A stretch of DNA of 64,000 nucleotides, from NCBI RefSeq assembly GCF_001570585.1, contig NZ_BBXF01000010.1, positions 1 through 64,000 on the forward strand, in the 5' to 3' direction. Origin of the DNA: Herbidospora daliensis. Its GTDB lineage: Bacteria; Actinomycetota; Actinomycetes; Streptosporangiales; Streptosporangiaceae. This document shows, piece after piece, positions 56,671 through 64,000 of this stretch. The translations under genes were made by a program, and so were the position numbers. Every line of letters begins with the position of its first letter. The first letter of the stretch is position 1. Below the pieces are notes generated by a model that saw only the letters and a list, made by a program, of their open reading frames with translations, was not told the origin of the DNA and did no database searches.

Positions 56671-57620
56671 ACGCGCAGTTCCCACTCGTGCCAGACGTCG
56701 AGGAGCCGGTAGCCCATCCCTTCGTTGATCGCGACCATGGGGCCGTTGGCGACGGCGTTCCAGGTGATCACGCGGGTCAGGTCGGGGCGCTCCCGCTTCA
56801 GCCAGGTCGTGTTGGCCTCCTTGACCCACCGGCCGAGGCCCCGGCCGCGGTGGGCGCGGACCACACCGGTGTCGGTCTGCCGGCCCCAGCCGCCGGCCTC
56901 CTTGCGGTCGGCGAACAGGCGGGTGAAGGCGGCGGGCGAGCCGTCGCCGGCGCGGGCGACCACGGTGAAGACGTCCTGGTGCGTCAGGTCCCAGGCGTCC
57001 TCGAAAGCGGCGATGCCGTCGGGGGTCCAGCGCTCCTCCTCGACCGCCAGGTCGTCGAGCGGGGCGTCGTTCATGATCTCCATGAGGGTGATCAGGTCGC
57101 CGACCAGCGGTTCGGGCGTACGGCCGCGCAGGTACTCCAGCCGGTAGCCGGGCACCTGCCGCTCCGGCGCGTCGAAGGCGGTCAGGTCGAGCACCCGCCG
57201 GGCCTGGGTGGCGACCTGCCGCGCGCCCTTGGCCTTGAGGAACGCCTCGCCGGGACCCGCCTCGGCGACCTCGACGAGCACCATCGCGCGGCCGTGGGCG
57301 CGGGCCCGTCCGGCGACGTGGGCCAGCAGCGCGCCGCCCACGCCGCGTCGCCGGTGCCCCAGGTCCACCTGGAGGTACCGGATCAGGGCCAGGTGGGTGT
57401 TGTCGCGGTCGGGGAAGTGCACGGTCGCCCCGCCGACCACCCGGTCGTCGTCGAGCGCCAGCCACGTCTCGGCCGGCATGGCCCGCCAGCCGCGCTCGGT
57501 CATCAGCCGGAACAGGGGGGCGGGTATCCGGGGTCCGGGAGCCATCCAGCCGGCCGCGAGCGCGTGGTATTCGGCCAGCCTGCCGGGCTCGGCCGCGAAG
57601 TCGAGGGGGACGATGTCCAT
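56667..57620 (-). CDS. double-GNAT acetyltransferase (copy 1)
   Basis: A 317-aa paralogue of the next gene. GNAT half 1: LQVDLGHRRRGVGGALLAHV. Half 2: TDTGVVRAHRGRGLGRWVKEANTTWLKRE followed by RVITWNAVANGPMVAINEGMGYRLLDVW. Start ATG 57620. It is co-transcribed with copy 2 through a 4-bp overlap. The pair is a tandem duplication that has diverged in the middle. Confidence 0.85.
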   Translation of the reverse strand: MDIVPLDFAAEPGRLAEYHALAAGWMAPGPRIPAPLFRLMTERGWRAMPAETWLALDDDRVVGGATVHFPDRDNTHLALIRYLQVDLGHRRRGVGGALLAHVAGRARAHGRAMVLVEVAEAGPGEAFLKAKGARQVATQARRVLDLTAFDAPERQVPGYRLEYLRGRTPEPLVGDLITLMEIMNDAPLDDLAVEEERWTPDGIAAFEDAWDLTHQDVFTVVARAGDGSPAAFTRLFADRKEAGGWGRQTDTGVVRAHRGRGLGRWVKEANTTWLKRERPDLTRVITWNAVANGPMVAINEGMGYRLLDVWHEWELRV

Positions 57621-57661
57621 GGGGTCAGTCCACCCCCGCGGCCCCTGCCGGGGCCACCGAT

Positions 57662-57904
57662 TTACTGCTGGTAACCCTCGACCTCGGAGACCGGGCGGGC
57701 CACCGCGCCGTCGGGGTTCTCGCCGACGCCGCGCCGGGCCCGCCGCTGGCGGAGCAGGTCCCAGCACTGGTCGAGGGACTCTTCCAGGTTCTTGATGCGG
57801 CCGCGCTCCTCGGCGGAGGCCTGTCCGGCGGAGATGCGGGCGCGGAGCTGGTGCTCCTCGTCGATGAGGTCGCCGATGCGGCCGAGAATCTCGTTGTCCT
57901 GCAT
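57662..57904 (-). CDS. DUF2630 family protein
   Basis: An 80-aa coiled-coil-rich protein of the DUF2630 family (DNEILGRIGDLIDEEHQLRARISAGQASAEERGRIKNLEESLDQCWDLLRQRRARR). Function unknown. I chose ATG 57904; a GTG at 57913 adds three residues. It is divergent from leuA and its leader. Confidence 0.85.
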   Translation of the reverse strand: MQDNEILGRIGDLIDEEHQLRARISAGQASAEERGRIKNLEESLDQCWDLLRQRRARRGVGENPDGAVARPVSEVEGYQQ

Positions 57905-57966
57905 GATCCCCACTCTATTGGTCGTCTCGGGAAGGCCACTCCGGGGGCTCTGGTAGCCTCGAACCT

Positions 57967-58014
57967 ATGCTGCGCGGGCTGCTCCTCCTTAGCCGCCGCG
58001 TCGAGGGCCTGTAA
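57967..58014 (+). CDS. leuL: leucine leader peptide of leuA
   Basis: A 15-codon frame encoding MLRGLLLLSRRVEGL, with six leucines of which four are consecutive, ends in TAA inside a GGCCTG/CAGGCC hairpin (58006-58020). A larger CGAGGG/CCCTCG pairing (58002-58007, 58025-58030) can compete with it. This fits ribosome-mediated attenuation of leuA: stalling on leucine codons when leucine is scarce would change the downstream fold. No Shine-Dalgarno is obvious, so it may be leaderless. Confidence 0.7.
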   Translation: MLRGLLLLSRRVEGL

Positions 58015-58068
58015 CAGGCCGGCTCCCTCGTCGCGGTGCGAGTCATGCGCGTCGGCCACGTCCTGTGA

Positions 58069-59811
<1,743 letters not shown>

Positions 59812-59818
59812 CAGCTCG

Positions 59819-59858
59819 AAGGCGCGGGACCGCTCAGGTCCCGCGCCTTTCTTTTTCC
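59819..59858 (+). terminator. intrinsic terminator of leuA
   Basis: GGCGCGGGACC (59821-59831) and GGTCCCGCGCC (59837-59847) make a perfect stem with a 5-nt loop, followed by TTTCTTTTT. It lies 10 bp after the leuA stop. Confidence 0.92.
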
Positions 59859-59942
59859 GTTACGGCTCCGCCCACCCCGGCCCCGCCCGCCGTAGCCGCT
59901 CCGCGCCGCATCCGGCGCCGACCGGCCGCGTCAGCGAGCCGC

Positions 59943-59972
59943 CGTCACGAGCTCAGGCGTCACGAGCTCAGG
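59943..59972 (+). repeat. 15-bp tandem duplication
   Basis: CGTCACGAGCTCAGG occurs twice head-to-tail (59943-59957 and 59958-59972) in the gap between leuA and the DAO gene. A small recent slippage event with no evident role. Confidence 0.85.
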
Positions 59973-59994
59973 CGGCGCGGTTCGAATGTGGGCC

Positions 59995-61092
59995 TCATGC
60001 GGTGAAGCGCGTCGGGGCCAGGTCCGCCGGGGGGCTTTCCAGGCCGAGCACCATTTCGGCGCACATGCGGCCGACCGCCGGGGAGATGGCGAAGCCGTGC
60101 CCGCTGAAGCCGGCGGCCACGAACAGCCCGGCGGGGCCGACCGGGCCGAGCAGCGGGGCCAGGTCGGGGGTGATGTCGTAGCAGGCGGCGTACGACTGGG
60201 CGAAGACGACGTCGGGGAAGGCCGGGAAGCGGGTGGTGAAGCGGGCGGCCGCGCGTTCGAGTTCCACGTCGGTGGCCTTGTTCAGGTAGCCGTCGGGGGT
60301 GGTGAGCCCGGCCCCGGTGTGGCTGCCGATGAGCAGGCGGCCGTGGTTCTCGTGGCGGACGTACTGCATGCCGACCAGGTCGGTGAAGGCCGGGACCGGG
60401 CCGACGGGAGCGCCGGGCGAGGCGATCACGATGGGCTCGCGCATCGCGCCGATGGGCAGGGTCACGCCCAGGGGCGCGACGAGGTCGGCGGTCCAGGCGC
60501 CGGCGGCGACGATCACGGTGCGCGCGCCGACCACGCGGCCGTCGGCCAGGCGTACACCCGCGATGGCGGAGGAGTCGCCCAGGAGGGCGGCGACCCTGGT
60601 GTGTTCCAGGATGCGGGCGCCGCCGCGCTGGGCCGCCCCGGCGAAGTGGCGGCAGGCGGCGACCGGGTCGCCGTGGCCGCCGCGGGGTTCGAAGGCGAAG
60701 GCGGCGAAGTCCTTGGTCTGCAGGCCCGGCCACAGGGCCGCGACGTCGTCGTGGGTGACCATGGCGACGTCGATGCCGAGGTCCTGGCGGCGGGCCACGT
60801 TGGCGCGCAGCGCGGCGGCCGACTCCTCGCCGACGCCGACCACGTGGCCCGTCTGCTGGAAACCGAGGCCGGGGTGGCGTTCGAAGAAGCGGGTGCCCTC
60901 CCACGCCATCGCGGTCAGGGTGGCGCGGTCGTAGTGGCAGCGGACCAGCCCGCTCGACTTGGCGGTGCCGCCGGAGCCGGTGGTCCGGCGCTCCACGACC
61001 AGCACGTCGCGCTGCCCTCGGGAGGTCAGCGCGGCGGCGATCGACAGGCCTTCCAGCCCGCCCCCGATGATCACCACGGCGTGGGAGCTCAT
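59995..61092 (-). CDS. FAD-dependent oxidoreductase, DAO family (sarcosine/glycine-oxidase-like)
   Basis: A 365-aa flavoprotein. The Rossmann FAD motif AVVIIGGGLEGLSIAAAL is at residues 4-22, followed by VVERRTTGSGGTAKSSGLVR. The substrate domain ends in LFVAAGFSGHGFAISPAVGR (about residue 330). Similar proteins oxidise N-methylated amino acids or D-amino acids. ATG 61092. Divergent from the Gfo/Idh/MocA gene across a 70-bp gap containing a palindrome. Confidence 0.87.
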   Translation of the reverse strand: MSSHAVVIIGGGLEGLSIAAALTSRGQRDVLVVERRTTGSGGTAKSSGLVRCHYDRATLTAMAWEGTRFFERHPGLGFQQTGHVVGVGEESAAALRANVARRQDLGIDVAMVTHDDVAALWPGLQTKDFAAFAFEPRGGHGDPVAACRHFAGAAQRGGARILEHTRVAALLGDSSAIAGVRLADGRVVGARTVIVAAGAWTADLVAPLGVTLPIGAMREPIVIASPGAPVGPVPAFTDLVGMQYVRHENHGRLLIGSHTGAGLTTPDGYLNKATDVELERAAARFTTRFPAFPDVVFAQSYAACYDITPDLAPLLGPVGPAGLFVAAGFSGHGFAISPAVGRMCAEMVLGLESPPADLAPTRFTA

Positions 61093-61130
61093 GGCGGGAA
61101 GTGAACACTTGCCACATTGCCCCCATGTGG

Positions 61131-61149
61131 CCCGCCGGTTTCCGGCGGG
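61131..61149. promoter_or_regulatory. palindrome between divergent oxidoreductase genes
   Basis: CCCGCCGG-TTT-CCGGCGGG has perfect 8-bp arms and lies 13 bp before the start of the plus-strand gene. It may act as an operator for one or both genes, but a purely G+C palindrome is weak evidence. Confidence 0.35.
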
Positions 61150-61162
61150 TAACCTTCGGGCC

Positions 61163-62056
61163 ATGAAGATCGCGATGATCGGTCTGGGCGACATCGCCCG
61201 GAAGGCGTACCTGCCGGTGCTCAGCGCCATCGACGGGGCCGAGCTGGTGTTCTGCACCCGCGACCCGGCGACGCTGCGCGAGCTGGGCGACGCCTACCGG
61301 GTGACCCGGCGGCACACGTCGGTGGCCGAGGCCGTCGCCGGGGGAGCCGACGCGGCGTTCGTGCACGCCGCGACCTCGGCCCATCCGGCGATCGTGACCG
61401 AGCTGCTGGAGGCGGGGGTGCCGGTCTTCGTCGACAAGCCGCTCGCCTACCGGCTGGAGGAGTCGGAGCGGCTCGTGGCGCTGGCGCGGGAGCGCGGGGT
61501 GCCGCTCATGGTCGGCTTCAACCGCCGGTACGCCCCCGGCCTCACCGCCCTGCGGGACCTGCCACGCGATCTGGTCATTTTGCAGAAGAACCGGCACACC
61601 CGGCCGGAGGACCCGCGCACGATGGTCTACGACGACTTCATCCACGTCGCCGACACCCTGCGCTTCCTGGCCCCCGGCGAGGTGACCACGACGTCGGTGC
61701 GGTTCCGCACGACCGGCGGCCTGCTGGAGCACCTGGTGCTCGAACTGTCGGGCGACGGGTTCACCGCCCTCGGGATCATGTCGCGGGTGAGCGGCCAGAC
61801 CGAGGAGACCTGCGAGGTCGTCGGCCGGGGGGAGAAGCACAAGGTGCTCGACCTCGGCGAGGAGGTCGCCTTCACCGAAGACGGCGAGGTGCGCCGGCGG
61901 CGTCCCGACTGGGTGCCCGTCGGCACCCAGCGCGGCTTCCGCGGGGCCTGCCTCGCCTTCCTCGAAGCGGTCGGCGAGGGCAGGCTGCTCGACGCGGGCG
62001 ACGCGCTGGAGACGCACCGCCTGTGCGAGCGCATCCTCGACGAGGTCGGCCGGTAG
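61163..62056 (+). CDS. Gfo/Idh/MocA family oxidoreductase
   Basis: A 297-aa NAD(P)-dependent dehydrogenase-like protein. The N-terminal Rossmann motif MIGLGDIARKAYLPVL, FVHAATSAHPAIVTELLEAGVPVFVDKPLAY with the conserved EKP-type lysine as DKP (about residue 93), and GFNRRYAPGL follow. The substrate is unknown. The preceding TAACCT at about 7 nt may be a leaderless -10. Confidence 0.88.
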   Translation: MKIAMIGLGDIARKAYLPVLSAIDGAELVFCTRDPATLRELGDAYRVTRRHTSVAEAVAGGADAAFVHAATSAHPAIVTELLEAGVPVFVDKPLAYRLEESERLVALARERGVPLMVGFNRRYAPGLTALRDLPRDLVILQKNRHTRPEDPRTMVYDDFIHVADTLRFLAPGEVTTTSVRFRTTGGLLEHLVLELSGDGFTALGIMSRVSGQTEETCEVVGRGEKHKVLDLGEEVAFTEDGEVRRRRPDWVPVGTQRGFRGACLAFLEAVGEGRLLDAGDALETHRLCERILDEVGR

Positions 62057-62062
62057 GGCCGG

Positions 62063-63034
62063 TCAGCAGCTCCGCGACGTGCAGGCGTCGGCGACCCTGC
62101 CGACGGCGATCACGTGGGCGGCCTGGCGCAGGGTCAGGCCCCTGTCCCGCGACAACGCCGTGACCTGCCGGTAGGCGGGTTCCAGGTGCTCGCGCACCCG
62201 GGAGTCGAGGTCGCCGACCGCCCATTCGCTGTGGGAGGCGATCGCGCCGCCCGCGTTGGCGAGCAGGTCGGGCACGACCACGCAGCCCCGCCCGGCCAGG
62301 ATCTGGTCGGCCGCCGGGGTGACCGGGCCGTTGGCGGCCTCCACGACCAGCGGGGCCCGGACCTCGGTCGCGTTGTGGGCGGTGACCGTGCCCTCGGTCA
62401 GCACGAGCACGTCGGCGTCGGCGCCGAGCCCGCCGCCGACCGGCGTGAACCCGGCCTCGGCCAGCTTGGCGGTCACCATGGCCGCGACCGCGCCCGTGCC
62501 GTGCACGGCGACCGTCCGGCCCCGTCCCGGCCCGAGCAGCACCCGGACGCCGAGCGCCACGGCCTCGGCCAGGTCGGTCCGAACGGGGGCGAGCGGGACG
62601 TCGCGGCCCGCCAGCGGCTGGATCTCGTGGGTGTAGCGGCGGGTCAGCCGGTCGAGCTCGCGCTCGGTCAGCCCGGCCGGGTCGACGGCCACGCCGCCCT
62701 TCGCGCCGCCGTAGGGCAGCCCGGTCAGGGCGCATTTCCAGGTCAGGCCCATGGCCAGGGCGGTGACCTCGTCGAGGTCGGTGGCGGGATGGAACCGCAC
62801 GCCGCCCTTGGCCGGGCCGCGCGACAGGTTGTGCTGCACGCGGTAGCCCTCGATCACGTCGATCCGGCCGTCTTCGCGGCGGACCGGGACCGAGACGGTC
62901 AGTGATCGGCGGGGCGTGGCGAGCAGCTGGTGCAGGCCCTCGTCGAGGGCGAGGAAACGGGCGGCCTCGGCGAGGTGGTGCTGGGCGGAGGCCAGCGGGG
63001 CCGACGGCGCTGTCGGGATTTCCGTGACGGTCAT
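62063..63034 (-). CDS. shortened Glu/Leu/Phe dehydrogenase-like protein
   Basis: A 323-aa protein; related glutamate dehydrogenases have about 415 residues. The N-terminal substrate domain is conserved (YRVQHNLSRGPAKGGVRFHP, WKCALTGLPYGGAKGGV), including the two substrate lysines. Where the family has PAPDVGT with the catalytic aspartate, this protein has PLAPVRTD. About 45 residues before the NAD fold and about 40 within it are missing. The nucleotide motif is VHGTGAVAAM and the end is LVVEAANGPVTPAADQIL...PDLLANAGG. A normal dehydrogenase activity is doubtful. ATG 63034. Confidence 0.8.
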   Translation of the reverse strand: MTVTEIPTAPSAPLASAQHHLAEAARFLALDEGLHQLLATPRRSLTVSVPVRREDGRIDVIEGYRVQHNLSRGPAKGGVRFHPATDLDEVTALAMGLTWKCALTGLPYGGAKGGVAVDPAGLTERELDRLTRRYTHEIQPLAGRDVPLAPVRTDLAEAVALGVRVLLGPGRGRTVAVHGTGAVAAMVTAKLAEAGFTPVGGGLGADADVLVLTEGTVTAHNATEVRAPLVVEAANGPVTPAADQILAGRGCVVVPDLLANAGGAIASHSEWAVGDLDSRVREHLEPAYRQVTALSRDRGLTLRQAAHVIAVGRVADACTSRSC

Positions 63035-63203
63035 AGCGGTGGTGCCTCTCGGATCGATCACCCGTCGCCATTGACGGGTGATGTCCACCATTGTGGTGAA
63101 GTTCGATCACGGCGATGTCCTGTTTTACGGGCATGTCGCCGTTTTTTCGCGGAGCCTGGTGTCCACTATCGCACCGGTTTTGTCACTGGTCGTGAACGGG
63201 GTG

Positions 63204-63872
63204 TTACAAACCGAGGTACCTCGCGAGGGAGCGCATGCCCGCGTCGAAGATCTCGCGCCGATGGGTGATCGTGTCGCCGAACTGGCCGAACAATTCGAAG
63301 CTGACGGCGCCGAACAGGGCCGTCCAGGCGGTGACCGCCGGGATGACGACCTCGTCGGCGACGCCGGGCATCACGCTGCGCAGCGCGTCGAGGTCGGGCC
63401 CGATCGCGGCCGGCGGAGTCGCCGCGACCGGGGAGACCGGCCTGGCGTCGGCGATGATCCGGCCGTAGACGAGGGTCGTGCGCATGGCGGGCGCGACGGT
63501 GTCGCGGGGGGCCTGGTAGCCGGGCACGGGGGAGCCGTAGAGCAGGGCGTACTCGTGGGGGCGGGCGAGCGCGAAGTCGCGGACGGCGTGGCAGAGCGCG
63601 AGCCAGCGGCCGGTGGGGTCCTGGCCCTGCTGCGAGGCCTCGGCGGCGTCGCCCAGGGCGTTGTAGCCGTCGAGGATCAGGGCGGTGAGCAGGTCGTCCT
63701 TGGTCGCGAAGTAGCGATGGATGGCCGATGACGCCATGCCCATCTCCCGGGCGACCGCCCGCAGCGACAACCCGGCCGCGCCGTCGCGCGCCAGGTGGGT
63801 GCGGGCGATGTCGGTGATCTCGCGGACCATCTCGGCCCTGACGCGCTCCCGCGCGGTCTTGGCTGCGCTCAT
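63204..63872 (-). CDS. TetR-family regulator with WHG-type C-terminus
   Basis: A 222-aa repressor. The N-terminal HTH (VREITDIARTHLARDGAAGLSLRAVAREMGMASSAIHRYFATKDDLL) is canonical. The C-terminal domain (WLALCHAVRDFALARPHEYALLYGSPVPGY) matches the TetR_C_33/WHG type. Start ATG 63872. Three AGAGCA-N-TGCTCT-like operators lie between it and the divergent gene at 63955, so it probably represses both. Confidence 0.92.
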   Translation of the reverse strand: MSAAKTARERVRAEMVREITDIARTHLARDGAAGLSLRAVAREMGMASSAIHRYFATKDDLLTALILDGYNALGDAAEASQQGQDPTGRWLALCHAVRDFALARPHEYALLYGSPVPGYQAPRDTVAPAMRTTLVYGRIIADARPVSPVAATPPAAIGPDLDALRSVMPGVADEVVIPAVTAWTALFGAVSFELFGQFGDTITHRREIFDAGMRSLARYLGL

Positions 63873-63905
63873 CTCCGGAGCTTAACAGAGCGGCGTACAG
63901 AAAAG

Positions 63906-63953
63906 AGAGCAGTGCTCTTGACGAGCGGTGCTCTTAAGAGAGAGCATTGCTCT
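63906..63953. promoter_or_regulatory. three TetR operator copies
   Basis: AGAGCAGTGCTCT (63906-63918) and AGAGCATTGCTCT (63941-63953) are perfect palindromes of the form AGAGCA-N-TGCTCT. CGAGCGGTGCTCT (63922-63934) is a two-mismatch copy between them. They fill the gap between the tetR start and the divergent start codon at 63955. Confidence 0.8.
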
Positions 63954-63954
63954 C

Positions 63955-64000
63955 ATGAACGAGCTGCACACCGTGCGGAACACCTCCTCGACCGAGATCG
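63955..64000 (+). CDS. partial gene at window edge, TetR target
   Basis: An ATG at 63955 opens MNELHTVRNTSSTEI and runs off the window after 15 codons. It abuts the last TetR operator and is the likely regulated gene. Too short to assign a function. Confidence 0.45.
   Translation, partial: MNELHTVRNTSSTEI

Overview
The window is a very G+C-rich actinobacterial chromosome segment. GTG and TTG starts are common, 4-bp stop/start overlaps are frequent, and several genes look leaderless (a TANNNT-like box about 6 nt before the start codon). The order comEA-comEC-holA-rpsT-lepA-hemW-DUF3097-hrcA-dnaJ-rsmE-(HIT)-phoH-ybeY-corC-(cdd-like)-era-leuA is the usual actinobacterial housekeeping backbone. 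A filamentous actinomycete of the Streptosporangiales type is my best guess, but this is inference from gene content, not a database match.

Layout. 1-465: end of an IS5-family element. 465-9.8 kb: an FAD oxidoreductase divergent from a SARP/AfsR-type regulator, then hflX, a solitary hutI, degV and an isochorismatase-like hydrolase. 9.8-11.05 kb: a gene-free, strand-polar minisatellite region. 11.05-15.8 kb: comEA, comEC, holA. 15.9-23.8 kb: a small HAD-like gene facing a four-gene ABC exporter operon. 24-32.1 kb: rpsT, a GH18-like membrane protein, lepA, a membrane-anchored protein, a secreted chitinase, hemW, DUF3097 and a membrane protein. 32.2-39.8 kb: a CIRCE element, then hrcA-dnaJ-rsmE, a SigE-type sigma factor with a membrane partner, a HIT hydrolase, and phoH-ybeY-corC. 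39.8-45.4 kb: a two-component system with a D,D-carboxypeptidase-like lipoprotein, a PPOX protein, a structured intergenic region, a lipoprotein, a cytidine-deaminase-like remnant, and era. 45.4-54.9 kb: divergent urease (ureABCFGD) and urea ABC transporter (urtABCDE) operons. 55-64 kb: a hypothetical gene, a MocR-type pseudogene remnant, tandem double-GNAT acetyltransferases, DUF2630, leuA with a leucine leader peptide, a DAO-type oxidase divergent from a Gfo/Idh/MocA oxidoreductase, a shortened glutamate-dehydrogenase-like protein, and a TetR regulator with operators next to a gene cut off by the window edge.

How it fits together. The urea block is the clearest physiological unit: urt imports urea, ure hydrolyses it, and the shared control region holds GlnR-like half-sites at an 11-bp period, implying nitrogen control of both operons. 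HrcA-DnaJ form an autoregulated heat-shock unit through CIRCE. leuA appears to be controlled by leader-peptide attenuation. The points most worth a second look are the GlnR array, the hairpin-rich 42.73-42.96 kb intergenic region ending in a terminator with no gene before it, the interleaved stems after rpsT, an AbrB-like domain fused to an ABC ATPase, the glutamate-dehydrogenase-like protein lacking its catalytic motif, and the polar minisatellite beside comEA.
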